From contig CP086683.1 of the NCBI GenBank assembly GCA_030544685.1, positions 2,852,001 through 2,916,000 on the forward strand: DNA of 64,000 nt. Reading direction: 5' to 3'. The stretch is from Pseudomonas sp. B21_DOA. GTDB lineage: Bacteria; Pseudomonadota; Gammaproteobacteria; Pseudomonadales; Pseudomonadaceae. The translations under genes were made by a program, and so were the position numbers. Under the pieces are notes generated by a model that worked only from the letters and a program-made list of their open reading frames with translations, did not search any database and had not been told where the DNA came from. This document shows positions 47,000 to 55,750 of this stretch, piece after piece; within the stretch, counting starts at the first letter, position 1, and the number at the start of each line of letters is the position of its first letter.

Positions 47000-48538
47000 T
47001 CAGTGGCTGACGTTATCCACAGCGATGCACTCGCCGCTGACGTCGGCGTAATGGGTGTGGCGTTTGGCGACGATCAGGTAAAGCATGCCGGCGATACCGG
47101 CACCCATCAGCCAGGAGAACGGCGAAACGCTGTGGAAACCGGGCACCAGCGCCAGGACGATGGCGATCAGCGCTGCAGGAATAAACGCCGCCACCGCGCG
47201 GAAATTGATGCCTCCGCTGTAGTAATAAGCGCCGTTGGGGTCTTCGCTGTAGAGTTGCGGCACATTGATCCGGCCTTTGCGGATCAGCCAGTAGTCGACC
47301 ATGATCACCCCGTACAGCGGGCCGAGCAGGGCGCCGAGGCCCGACAGGAAATACACGATCACCAGCGGGCTGTTGTAGAGGTTCCACGGCAGGATCAGCA
47401 CGGCGATGGTCGCGCTGATCAGCCCGGCGCGGCGGAAGGTCAGGTACTTCGGCGCCAGGTTGCTGAGGACGAACGCCGGGGCGACGAAGTTGGCCATGAT
47501 GTTCACCGCGACGGTGACGATCAGAAAAGCCAGGCAGCCGAGCACCAGAAAGAATGTGTTGGGGATCGAGGCGATGATCTCGGTCGGGCTTTCGATGATC
47601 CGCCCGTTGATCTGGAACTGCGCGCCGCACAGCAGCACAGTAATCGCTGCGAACACCAGAATGTTCACCGGCAAGCCCCAGAAATTTCCTACCTTGATGG
47701 TTTTGCGGCACGGCGAAGAACGGGCGAAGTCGCAGAAGTTGAGGATCAGCGTGCCGTAGATCGCCAGCCACAACGCGCCGCCGGCGAAGATGTTGCGCCA
47801 CATTTCGCCACCGGTCAGCGGCTCGCGGATCGACCAGGCAATGGTCGCGTTGGCCTGGAAGTACATCCACCCGGCGAGCGCGGCTACGGTGAGCAGAATC
47901 ACCGGCCCGGCAAACGCCTCGTAGCGGCGTACCATTTCCATGCCGTAGGCAAGAATCGCCAGTTGCACCAGCCAGATCGCCACGAAGCACACCCAGCCCA
48001 GGCTCGACAAGCCGAGTATAGAGTTGTGATCGTATTCGGCGAAGCCAGGATGCACGGCAGTCAGCAAGACGCGGAATACCACCGAGGCGAGGTACGTCTG
48101 AATACCGAACCAGGCGATGGCGATAACCGCCCTGATCAGTGCAGGAATTTGCGCACCGTGGATGCCGAAGCTGATCCGGCTGATCACCGGAAACGGTACA
48201 CCGGTTTTCTGCCCCATGTACCCGGACAGGTTCATGAAGAAATACACCAGCGCCGCGCCGATCCCCAGCGACAACAGAATCTGCCAGCCGCCCAGACCCA
48301 GCGCATACAGGCCGATGGCGAACGAGTAGTTGGCGATGTTGTGCACGTCGTTCGTCCACAGGGCGAAGATGCTGTACCGACCCCAGCGCCGGCCTTCGGC
48401 TTTGGTCGGCGCCAGATCGCTGTTGTGCAGACGCGGGCTCAGTTGCAGCGGCTCGCTCAGCCCGTCATCGGGCAACGGTTGATCGAGCGTGGAGGAGGGC
48501 AGATTCAGCGCGATGTTATTCGAAAGACTTGTACGCAT
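47000..48538 (-). CDS. NCS1-family nucleobase/hydantoin permease
   Basis: A 512-residue, 12-helix transporter related to Mhp1. The N-terminal motif ALWTNDVHNIANYSFAIGLY is characteristic of NCS1 symporters, and GVPFPVISRISFGIHGAQIP follows. A long soluble N-terminus (about 50 residues) precedes it. It would import hydantoins, allantoin or pyrimidine bases with Na+ or H+. It is upstream of the racemase-like gene in one operon. A strong palindrome upstream (48700-48715) suggests GntR-type control. Confidence 0.9.
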   Translation of the reverse strand: MRTSLSNNIALNLPSSTLDQPLPDDGLSEPLQLSPRLHNSDLAPTKAEGRRWGRYSIFALWTNDVHNIANYSFAIGLYALGLGGWQILLSLGIGAALVYFFMNLSGYMGQKTGVPFPVISRISFGIHGAQIPALIRAVIAIAWFGIQTYLASVVFRVLLTAVHPGFAEYDHNSILGLSSLGWVCFVAIWLVQLAILAYGMEMVRRYEAFAGPVILLTVAALAGWMYFQANATIAWSIREPLTGGEMWRNIFAGGALWLAIYGTLILNFCDFARSSPCRKTIKVGNFWGLPVNILVFAAITVLLCGAQFQINGRIIESPTEIIASIPNTFFLVLGCLAFLIVTVAVNIMANFVAPAFVLSNLAPKYLTFRRAGLISATIAVLILPWNLYNSPLVIVYFLSGLGALLGPLYGVIMVDYWLIRKGRINVPQLYSEDPNGAYYYSGGINFRAVAAFIPAALIAIVLALVPGFHSVSPFSWLMGAGIAGMLYLIVAKRHTHYADVSGECIAVDNVSH

Positions 48539-48688
48539 TCCGGCAGGCTCCTGATGTTCCCCCGCGATGACTGTGCATGAGCGCTCAGGCTCGACAAATC
48601 TTCGGCGCGGCGGAAAGACATCACTGGTTACGGGGCATCTGCAGCCTGTACGGGATAGGGCGCTTCAGGCTTGCGGATCGAAAGTGTG

Positions 48689-48718
48689 CATGTTTTGCGG
48701 TTTTGTATACAAAACATG
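48689..48718. promoter_or_regulatory. GntR-type operator upstream of the NCS1 operon
   Basis: GTTTTGTATACAAAAC (48700-48715) is a perfect 16-base palindrome, and CATGTTTTG / CAAAACATG forms a second overlapping dyad. TTGTATACAA is the kind of site bound by FCD-type GntR regulators. No regulator gene is adjacent. Confidence 0.55.
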
Positions 48719-48995
48719 TATGCGATAAAGCCAGATTTGTGCCAGTTGCCAATCTATAAGCGGCAGGGCTCATTTCGAATAGTTATCAATGCGGCATAAG
48801 TGGCTGAAAAACAGGCGATATAAATTGATCGATTGGACAGGAATTTTTTCAGGGAGGGAAGTTGCAGAGGGCAAGCGGATGGGGATTCTGCTGGGAAGTG
48901 TAACTTTTCAGGGCGTCAGAACTGAAAGTGCACACATAAATGGCACCGATGGTGACAACCTTGTGTACACCTTTTATGTGCCTGGCACATATCAA
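48719..48995. other. Intergenic region, no gene seen
   Basis: Lies between the operator and a REP pair. It contains an imperfect inverted repeat: GTGCACACATAAATGGCACC near 48931-48950 and GTGTACACCTTTTATGTGCC further on. There is no credible open frame with a ribosome site. Confidence 0.35.
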
Positions 48996-49085
48996 TGTGG
49001 AGCGAGCCTGCTCGCGAATGCGGTGGATCGGGCAACTGAAACGTTGACTGGAACCGCGCTTTCGCGAGCAGGCTCGCTCTCACAG
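48996..49085. repeat. REP pair (inverted)
   Basis: TGTGGAGCGAGCCTGCTCGCGAA faces TTCGCGAGCAGGCTCGCTCTCAC across about 45 bases. Confidence 0.9.
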
Positions 49086-49106
49086 ATCTTTCCTATAAAT
49101 GGGGGA

Positions 49107-49847
49107 TCAAACCTTGCTCTTGCTGATGATATTCCCCGCATGCAACCCGCACTCTTTCTGCGTGGCTTCTTCCCACCACCAGCGGCCTTCGCGCTCGTGC
49201 TGGTTCGGCAGTACCGGGCGAGTGCAGGGTTCGCAGCCGATGCTGATGAAACCACGCTCGTGCAGGCTGTTGTAGGGCAGTTCGAGCATGCGGATGTAGC
49301 CCCAGATCTCCTCGCTGGTCATCTGCGCCAACGGGTTGAACTTGTACAGGGTGCGTTCCGGCGTCGAGAAGGCCGTGTCGATTTCCAGCACTGCCACAGC
49401 GCTGCGGGTGCCCGGGCTCTGGTCGCGGCGCTGGCCGGTAGCCCAGGCTTTGACCTCGGACAACTTGCGCCGCAGCGGTTCGATCTTGCGGATGCCGCAG
49501 CATTCGCCATGGCCATCTCTATAGAAGCTGAACAGGCCCTTTTCCTTCACGAACGGTTCGAGTTTCGTATAGTCCGGCGAGACGATTTCAATATCGATCT
49601 TGTAGTGATCGCGCACTTGCTCGATGAAGCGATAGGTCTCCGGATGCAGGCGGCCGGTGTCGAGGCTGAACACTTTGACGTTTTTGTTCAGCTTCCACGC
49701 CATGTCCACCAGCACCACGTCCTCGGCGCCGCTGAAAGATATCCACAAGTCATCGCCGAACTCGGCGAACGCGAGCTTGAGGATGTCCTGGGCGGATTTG
49801 TTGGCATAGGTCGTGGCGAGTTCCACGACGTCGAACGTTGGGCTCAT
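49107..49847 (-). CDS. cysH: Assimilatory APS reductase
   Basis: Reduces adenylylsulfate to sulfite for cysteine synthesis. The 246-residue protein shows [12 protein letters not shown] (P-loop-like), [12 protein letters not shown] and the iron-sulfur cysteines Cys116-Cys117 (GECCGIRK) and Cys205/Cys208 (GCEPCTRP). The catalytic Cys233 is in KECGLH. The two Cys pairs mark the APS-using type, so PAPS and CysC are not needed for assimilation in this organism. The start is ATG 49847. It is divergent from thrH. Confidence 0.94.
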   Translation of the reverse strand: MSPTFDVVELATTYANKSAQDILKLAFAEFGDDLWISFSGAEDVVLVDMAWKLNKNVKVFSLDTGRLHPETYRFIEQVRDHYKIDIEIVSPDYTKLEPFVKEKGLFSFYRDGHGECCGIRKIEPLRRKLSEVKAWATGQRRDQSPGTRSAVAVLEIDTAFSTPERTLYKFNPLAQMTSEEIWGYIRMLELPYNSLHERGFISIGCEPCTRPVLPNQHEREGRWWWEEATQKECGLHAGNIISKSKV

Positions 49848-50011
49848 CAGGGCGGCTTCCTACAGGTCAATGGCGCTCGGGCGCTCTATAGGGGGCCGAT
49901 GGTAACAAAAAGCTGCCGCGCTCGGGGCGTCCTCTGCGTTGCGCGCGTCTGGTGCAGACGCTAGAGTTCGGCCTCGCTCGACTCAATAATCACTACAAAC
50001 GGGAGTGTCTT

Positions 50012-50628
50012 GTGGAAATTGCTTGCCTGGATCTTGAAGGGGTACTGGTACCGGAAATCTGGATCGCCTTCGCCGAAAAACCGGAATCGACGCCCTCAAG
50101 GCTACCACCCGGGACATTCCCGACTACGACGTATTGATGAAGCAGCGTCTGCGCATCCTCGATGAGCACGGTCTCAAGCTCTCGGACATTCAGGAAGTCA
50201 TCGCCACGCTGAAACCGCTGGACGGCGCGGTGGAGTTCGTCGACCGGCTGCGCGAGCGTTTCCAGGTGGTGATTCTCTCGGACACTTTTTATGAATTCTC
50301 GCAGCCGCTGATGCGCCAACTGGGTTTCCCGACCTTGCTCTGCCATCGCTTGATCACTGACGAAAGCGGTCGGGTGACGGGCTATCAACTGCGTCAAAAA
50401 GATCCCAAGCGCCAGTCGGTGCTGGCGTTCAAGAGCCTGTACTACCGGGTGATCGCGGCGGGTGATTCGTACAACGACACGACCATGCTCGGCGAGGCGG
50501 ATGCGGGGATTCTGTTTCATGCGCCGGACAACGTGATTCGCGAGTTTCCGCAGTTCCCGGCGGTGCATTCGTTTGAAGAGCTGAAGCAGGAGTTCCTCAA
50601 AGCCTCTAATAGAGAGTTGAGTTTGTAG
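50012..50628 (+). pseudogene. thrH: ThrH phosphoserine phosphatase / homoserine phosphotransferase, frameshifted
   Basis: A HAD enzyme that dephosphorylates phosphoserine and can move the phosphate to homoserine. GTG 50012 with GGGAG upstream gives EIACLDLEGVLVPEIWIAFA (nucleophile Asp). One A seems lost from the run at 50076-50080 (GAAAAACCGG). The second frame continues TGIDALKATTRDIPDYDVLM, then VVILSDTFYEFSQPLMRQLG and AAGDSYNDTTMLGEADAGIL. Repaired, it is 205 residues, exactly the ThrH length. Confidence 0.9.
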
Positions 50629-50643
50629 TCGTCTGGAAGGACG

Positions 50644-50709
50644 TCTTCGCGAGCAGGCTCGCTCCCACATTGGAATGCATTTCCTGTGGGAGCGAGCCTG
50701 CTCGCGAAG
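50644..50709. repeat. REP pair (inverted)
   Basis: TTCGCGAGCAGGCTCGCTCCCACA and TGTGGGAGCGAGCCTGCTCGCGAA are near-perfect complements across an 18-base spacer, between convergent thrH and pabB. Confidence 0.92.
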
Positions 50710-50720
50710 CTTCTAAACTT

Positions 50721-52064
50721 TCAGAGGTTCTGCAGGGTATCGAGCAGGATCCGCACTTTAGTCATCGACTCCTGATACTCCGCCTGCCAGTCCGAATCGG
50801 CGACGATCCCGCCGCCGCCCCAGCAGCACACCTGGCCATCCTTAACCAACAGACTGCGAATGGCGATGGAGCTGTCCATCTCGCCGCGCACGTCCAGGTA
50901 CAGCAACGATCCGCAATACAAACCGCGCCGGGTCGGCTCCAGTTCGTCGATGATCTGCATCGCCCGAATCTTCGGTGCGCCGGTGATCGAGCCACCGGGG
51001 AAGCTGCCCGCGATCAGGTCCAGCGCATCACGATCCGCCGCCAGTTCACCGGTCACGCTGCTGACCAAGTGATGCACATTCGGATAACTCTCCAGACTGA
51101 ACAACTCCGGCACCCGCACCGAGCCGATGCGGCAGGTGCGCCCGAGATCGTTGCGCAGCAGGTCGACGATCATCAGGTTTTCCGCGCGGTCCTTGGGGCT
51201 GGCCAGCAGTTCGGCGGCGTTGGCCGCGTCCTCGGCTGGGGTGACGCCACGGGGGCGGGTGCCCTTGATCGGACGGGTTTCAACCTGACGCTGGCTGACT
51301 CTGACGAAGCGTTCCGGTGACAGGCTCAGCACTGCGCCGCCGTCGGGCAGGCTCTGGAACCCGGAAAACGGCGTTGGGCAGGCCTGGCGCAATGCGCAAT
51401 AAGCCAGCCACGGATCGCCCTGGCATTCAGCACGAAAGCGTTGCGCGAAGTTGACCTGATAGCAGTCGCCAGCCTGGATGTAATCCTGAATACGCTCGAA
51501 CGCCTGACGGTAATCCTCGGCCGAGAGATCAGCGGCCATCGGGGCGTTCAGTTTGAAGGGAGCGAGGGCGTCAACTTGAGGCTGAGTGAACAGCGCGATC
51601 AGTCGTTGCCGTTCACTGTCGACAAGCGATGGATGAAAGACCAATTGGCTGGTTTGCCCGTGGTGATCACTGATCAGCGCCCAGTTGTACAGGCCGAAAC
51701 GCGCATCGGGCAGTTCCAGGTCATCCAGCGCCTGACTCGGCAGGTTTTCCAGATGCCGGCCGAAGTCGTAGCTCAAATAACCGATCAATCCGCCGGCGAA
51801 CGGCAATTCGTACCCGGCAGGCACCTGCGCGTCGCCCAAGCGGCTGAGGTTGTCACGCAGGCGCTGGAGGAAGTGTGCACCGCTTTCGTCCGGCAACACC
51901 GCCAGTTGTTCCAGCGGCCAGGCGCTGAGCACGTCATAACGGCCGCGCTCGGCGCTCGGCCGGCCGCTGTCGAGCAGCACAGCGCCGGGGGCATTGCGGA
52001 TGGCCGCGAAATAGTCGGCGGGATTGGCACGGTAGGGCAGTGGGTGTACGGAACAGGTCAGCAT
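50721..52064 (-). CDS. pabB: Aminodeoxychorismate synthase component I
   Basis: Makes 4-amino-4-deoxychorismate from chorismate and ammonia for folate synthesis. The 447-residue protein has the chorismate-binding block; PIKGT at 265-269 carries the lysine that separates PabB from TrpE (PIAGT). DLLRNDLGR, FPGGSITGAPKIRAMQIIDE and GGGIVADSDWQAEYQE follow. The N-terminal domain binds tryptophan-like ligands. Together with folE it supplies folate, but the genes are not linked. Confidence 0.94.
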   Translation of the reverse strand: MLTCSVHPLPYRANPADYFAAIRNAPGAVLLDSGRPSAERGRYDVLSAWPLEQLAVLPDESGAHFLQRLRDNLSRLGDAQVPAGYELPFAGGLIGYLSYDFGRHLENLPSQALDDLELPDARFGLYNWALISDHHGQTSQLVFHPSLVDSERQRLIALFTQPQVDALAPFKLNAPMAADLSAEDYRQAFERIQDYIQAGDCYQVNFAQRFRAECQGDPWLAYCALRQACPTPFSGFQSLPDGGAVLSLSPERFVRVSQRQVETRPIKGTRPRGVTPAEDAANAAELLASPKDRAENLMIVDLLRNDLGRTCRIGSVRVPELFSLESYPNVHHLVSSVTGELAADRDALDLIAGSFPGGSITGAPKIRAMQIIDELEPTRRGLYCGSLLYLDVRGEMDSSIAIRSLLVKDGQVCCWGGGGIVADSDWQAEYQESMTKVRILLDTLQNL

Positions 52065-52192
52065 GGGCGGGGCAGATCGGCCGTAGAGGCGGGGTGGGGA
52101 TTGTAGTCCTCTGCGGGAATTGCTCCTAGAGGGGATGTCGGCGATTGGCAGATGGGCGGCACGCTTGCGGCTCGTGGTGGCAGGAAGTCCGC

Positions 52193-52260
52193 CTTCGCGA
52201 GCAGGCTCGCTCCCACAGGGGATTGCATTCCAATGTGGGAGCGAGCCTGCTCGCGAAAGC
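52193..52260. repeat. REP pair (inverted)
   Basis: CTTCGCGAGCAGGCTCGCTCCCAC and GTGGGAGCGAGCCTGCTCGCGAAAG face each other across about 20 bases, downstream of the glutamate-ligase-like gene. Confidence 0.92.
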
Positions 52261-52277
52261 CGCGACTCGATTCTGGA

Positions 52278-53264
52278 TCAGCCCTCGACCGCAGGAATAT
52301 GCCCAAACATCTCCTGGGTAAACGCCACCCGCTCTTCAACCGATTCCTTTACGCCCCGCGCCTTCAGCTCTTCCAGCCGCGCTTCAACCGCGTGGGTACG
52401 CAAGGTCAGCCCGCAATCGTTGGCGATCTGGATGTTCAGCCCCGGCCGCGCATTCAGCTCAAGAATCAGCGGGCCTTTCTCCTGATCGAGCACCATGTCC
52501 ACGCCGATATAACCCAGCCCGCACAGCTCATAGCAGCCGGCGGCGAGTTTCATGAAACCGTCCCAATAGGGCAGTTGCACGCCGTCCACCGCGTTGGTGG
52601 TGTCGGGGTGTTTGGTGATGATGTTGTTCAGCCAGGTGCCGCGCAGAGTCAAACCGGTGGCCAGATCGACGCCGACGCCAATGGCGCCCTGGTGCAGGTT
52701 GGCCTTGCCGCCGGACTGACGCGTCGGCAGGCGCAACATCGCCATTACCGGATAACCCATCAGCACGATGATGCGGATGTCCGGCACGCCTTCGTAGCTG
52801 ATGCTCTTGAAGATCTGGTCCGGGGTCACGCGGTATTCGATCAGCGCGCGGTCGCGGTGGCCGCCCAGCGAATACAGGCCGGTGAGGATGCTCGAGATGT
52901 GATGCTCGAGCTCTTCGTGGGCGAGAATCTTGCCCGACACCGTGCGATAGCGGCCTTCGAAGCGGTCGGCGATGACGATGATGCCGTCGCCGCCCGCGCC
53001 CTGCGCCGGTTTGATCACGAAGTCGTTGCGCCCGCCGATGATCTCGTCGAGCTTGTCGATTTCCTTCTCGGTGGAGATCACCCCGTACAGCTCCGGCACG
53101 TGGATGCCGGCGGCGATGGCGCGTTCCTTGGTGAGGATCTTGTCATCGACAATGGGGTACAGGCTGCGCTTGTTGTACTTGAGCACGTAGTCCGCGTTTC
53201 GGCGGTTGATGCCCATGATGCCGCGCGCCTCGAGGGCCTTCCAGGTCTTCCAGAAACCGAACAT
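52278..53264 (-). CDS. Alpha-L-glutamate ligase-like ATP-grasp protein
   Basis: A 328-residue ATP-grasp protein related to RimK. It shows MGINRRNADYVLKYNKRSLY, a Gly-rich loop IKPAQGAGGDGIIVI, and the metal-binding LILELNARPGLNIQIAN. The family is predicted to add glutamate (or another amino acid) to a peptide or protein. Its ATG overlaps the stop of the membrane transglutaminase-like gene (both at 53264), so the two are co-translated. The substrate is unknown. Confidence 0.9.
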   Translation of the reverse strand: MFGFWKTWKALEARGIMGINRRNADYVLKYNKRSLYPIVDDKILTKERAIAAGIHVPELYGVISTEKEIDKLDEIIGGRNDFVIKPAQGAGGDGIIVIADRFEGRYRTVSGKILAHEELEHHISSILTGLYSLGGHRDRALIEYRVTPDQIFKSISYEGVPDIRIIVLMGYPVMAMLRLPTRQSGGKANLHQGAIGVGVDLATGLTLRGTWLNNIITKHPDTTNAVDGVQLPYWDGFMKLAAGCYELCGLGYIGVDMVLDQEKGPLILELNARPGLNIQIANDCGLTLRTHAVEARLEELKARGVKESVEERVAFTQEMFGHIPAVEG

Positions 53265-54799
53265 CAGGCGTCAGCCTTCTTCAGGAAGGCCTTGAAACGT
53301 ACCAGTTCGGTCAGGCGGTAGCCGCGATAGCGACCCATCGCCAGCATGAAGCCGACCAGAATAAGCAGGATCGCCGGGAAGGTGAAGACGAAGTACACCA
53401 GCTCCGGCACGGTCATGATCAGGTGCGCCAGGGAGGCGGCGAACAGCGTACCGATGGCGACTTTCAGCGCATGGTTGGCGCCGCGTTCTTCCCAGGTGAT
53501 CGACAGGCGTTCGATGGTCATGGTCAGAATCACCATCGGGAACAGCGCCACCGACAAGCCACGCTCAAGGCCAAGCTTGTGGCTGAACAGGCTGATCGCC
53601 GCGATCAACACCACGACAAAGGTCAGTACCACCGACAGGCGTGGCAGCATCTGCAGTTTCAGATGTTCGAGGTACGAGCGCAGTGACAGGCCCAGCGCGG
53701 TGATCACCGTGAACAGCAGAATGCCGAAGCCCAGCTGCGTTTCACGGAAGGCGAGGGCGATCAGCACCGGGGTGAACGTGCCAAGCGTCTGCAGGCCGAT
53801 CAGGTTGCGCAGGATCAGGATTACCAGCACGCCGATCGGGATCATCACCATGATCATGAAGGTTTGCTGGGTCTGCAGCGGCAGGCCGTACAGCGAGTAA
53901 TCGAGGAAGTTGGCGTCGGTGTTTTCGTCGGTCAGCTTGGCCAGACGAATCGCGTTCATCTCGCTGTTGTTCAGGCTGAAAGTCACGTTGGCTTTCTTGC
54001 CGCCGTCGACGGTGATCAGGTTTTCGTCACCGGTCCACCACAGCAGGCGGTCGGTTGGCAGGCCTTGTTCACCGGTTTCCGGGTTGAAGTACAGCCAGTC
54101 GTTGCCGTTGAAGCTGCGCAGCCACAGTTCGGGAGTCTGGGGCTGATCGGCGACGAGGCGGATGGTGTGGACTTTTTCTACCGGAACGTGGGCAATCGAC
54201 AGCAGCAGTTCGACGATCTTGGCTTTGTGCGAGGTCGACGGATCGCCGGCCAGCAGCAACTTGACGTTGTCGTCATTCACGTTGTTGACGCGCTTGATCG
54301 CCTCGCCAATAAAGGTTTCGACGTCGGCCGAATGTTGGCGGATCGGCGCGAGCAGGGCTTCGGCGGCGATCTTTTCCGGGCCTTCGATGACCATGCTGTC
54401 ACGGAAGGTCGGGCCTTTGACCTTGGATTTTTCCGCGGTGTAGCGCTTGGTCAGCACCAGACGGTAATACAGCGTCTGGTTGCCCTTGGCGCGACGGGCC
54501 GACCAGGTCACCTTGCGGTTGCCGTCGACGCGGTTGACCGCGACGCCGTAATTATTGGAGATGAAGCTTTCGTTGAGGCTGACGTAATCGCGGCTCAATG
54601 GCGGCACGAACATCTGGATCTTCACCGGATCCTTGGTGCTGGCGACGAACTCGACCTTGGCGTCGATGTTCCACAGGTCGTCGGTGGCGTCTTCGGTCAC
54701 CGGGATGCCGAGCACGAAAATCTGATAGGCCGTAACCGAAACGCCCAGCAGCACCAGTACGGCGATCAGGATTTTCAGGTGGAAGGTTAGAGAACGCAT
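53264..54799 (-). CDS. Inactive transglutaminase fused to seven membrane helices
   Basis: A 511-residue protein. It has an N-terminal membrane anchor (FHLKILIAVLVLLGVSVTAY), a periplasmic region to about residue 240 with WLRSFNGNDWLYFNPETGEQ of a transglutaminase-like fold, and then about seven hydrophobic helices (QTFMIMVMIPIGVLVILILR and on). The domain order is that of the 'inactive transglutaminase / 7TM' family: the Cys of the triad is not visible. It is the middle gene of a three-gene operon. Confidence 0.9.
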   Translation of the reverse strand: MRSLTFHLKILIAVLVLLGVSVTAYQIFVLGIPVTEDATDDLWNIDAKVEFVASTKDPVKIQMFVPPLSRDYVSLNESFISNNYGVAVNRVDGNRKVTWSARRAKGNQTLYYRLVLTKRYTAEKSKVKGPTFRDSMVIEGPEKIAAEALLAPIRQHSADVETFIGEAIKRVNNVNDDNVKLLLAGDPSTSHKAKIVELLLSIAHVPVEKVHTIRLVADQPQTPELWLRSFNGNDWLYFNPETGEQGLPTDRLLWWTGDENLITVDGGKKANVTFSLNNSEMNAIRLAKLTDENTDANFLDYSLYGLPLQTQQTFMIMVMIPIGVLVILILRNLIGLQTLGTFTPVLIALAFRETQLGFGILLFTVITALGLSLRSYLEHLKLQMLPRLSVVLTFVVVLIAAISLFSHKLGLERGLSVALFPMVILTMTIERLSITWEERGANHALKVAIGTLFAASLAHLIMTVPELVYFVFTFPAILLILVGFMLAMGRYRGYRLTELVRFKAFLKKADA

Positions 54800-54804
54800 G
54801 GAAA

Positions 54805-55340
54805 TTACTCGGCGGTATGAGCGGCGATGGTGCAGGCAGGTTTGCCGGCAGCGTATTTAAGACTGGGGTCGACCAGCGCGTCGAAGCGTTTCAGCGCCTC
54901 GGAGCCGATCAAGAGCGGATATTGGAACGCACTTCGGTCGGTGAGGTTCACTTCGATGCTGCGCAATGCCGAACCCATGCAGATATCCAGCTCGATCACC
55001 GGGCGTGCGGTGTACTGCTTGCCTTCTTCCGGATCGTAGTCGCCGGCGCGGCGCTTGATCTTGCTGACCCGCGCCAGCGGCCGTTCGATGGGGTGCGAAT
55101 GCGCGGCGTCGATCGCCAGGTAGAAACGTACCCAGGATTCACCGTTGCGTTTGAAGCGTTTGATGTCGCGAGCGCTCAGCGAGGCGGTTTTCGCGCCGGT
55201 GTCGAGCTTGGCCGCGACTTCGAGATTGATGCCGTCAAGCGAAGCGTATTCGTTGAGGCCGTACACGGTTTTTTCCCCGCGGCGGCGAGGCCGGGCAGGC
55301 AAAACAGAGCAAAAAAGGTGGGGAAAGGCTTGAGTCTCAT
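54805..55340 (-). pseudogene. Retropepsin-like (ATP-dependent zinc protease family) protein, frameshifted
   Basis: ATG 55340 (AGGA upstream) starts a signal peptide, MRLKPFPTFFALFCLPGLAA. One G seems lost from GGGG at 55275-55278. The next frame runs EKTVYGLNEYASLDGINLEV, then AAKLDTGAKTASLSARDI with the D-T-G of aspartic retropepsins, to stop 54805. Repaired, it is about 178 residues and secreted. Without the repair the signal peptide would be missed. It is the first gene of the operon with the 7TM transglutaminase and ligase genes. Confidence 0.85.
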
Positions 55341-55539
55341 AAATCCTGGTGCGCAGCGTTCCGTTATCGGTTCAGGTGCCCCGCACAACCGTGCGCAAAC
55401 CCCCGCGTGTGCCTATCAGCTTTTTATGGCAAGCCGTACAAAGACCCGCAAATGCGGGCGGCATTCTAGCACGGTGGTTTTATGGCGCCAGCGCTTGGGC
55501 CGCTCCATGGGCGTTGAGCAATTATCCTTGTGGCAGCCC

Positions 55540-55630
55540 TGTGGGAGCGAGCTTGCTCGCGAAGGCGGCGTGCCATTCGAAGCCACGTTGACTGACATTC
55601 CGCTTTCGCGAGCAAGCTCGCTCCCACATT
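55540..55630. repeat. REP pair (inverted)
   Basis: TGTGGGAGCGAGCTTGCTCGCGAA and TTCGCGAGCAAGCTCGCTCCCACA (both with the TT/AA variant core) across about 43 bases. It lies upstream of the prp operon. Confidence 0.92.
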
Positions 55631-55664
55631 GGCTGAGTGCCCAGTTGATTGTGGTTATTAGACG

Positions 55665-55749
55665 ATTGTCGACAATACCTATTTATCCTTTGACTCATTG
55701 GGCCTTATTAGCTAGTTTTTGCCGCATTGGATTTAAAGGTGTCGACAAT
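55665..55749 (+). promoter_or_regulatory. Operators and promoter region of the prp operon
   Basis: ATTGTCGACAAT (55665-55676) is a perfect palindrome; a second copy of its right part, TGTCGACAAT, lies at 55740-55749 just before the regulator start. TTGTCGACAA is a GntR (FCD)-type site, so the GntR regulator probably represses its own operon. No clear ribosome site is seen in front of ATG 55751. Confidence 0.55.
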
Positions 55750-55750
55750 C

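Noticed and set aside
48789..49964. Long plus-strand open frame opposite cysH
   Set aside because: It runs through a REP pair and is antisense to cysH, whose iron-sulfur and active-site motifs are complete.
50076..50080. Programmed ribosomal frameshifting at A-runs (thrH, cysC, prpF)
   Set aside because: Breaks also occur at G, C and T runs, lie in unrelated genes, and no stimulatory structure or useful short product is apparent. Loss of a base in sequencing explains all of them more simply.
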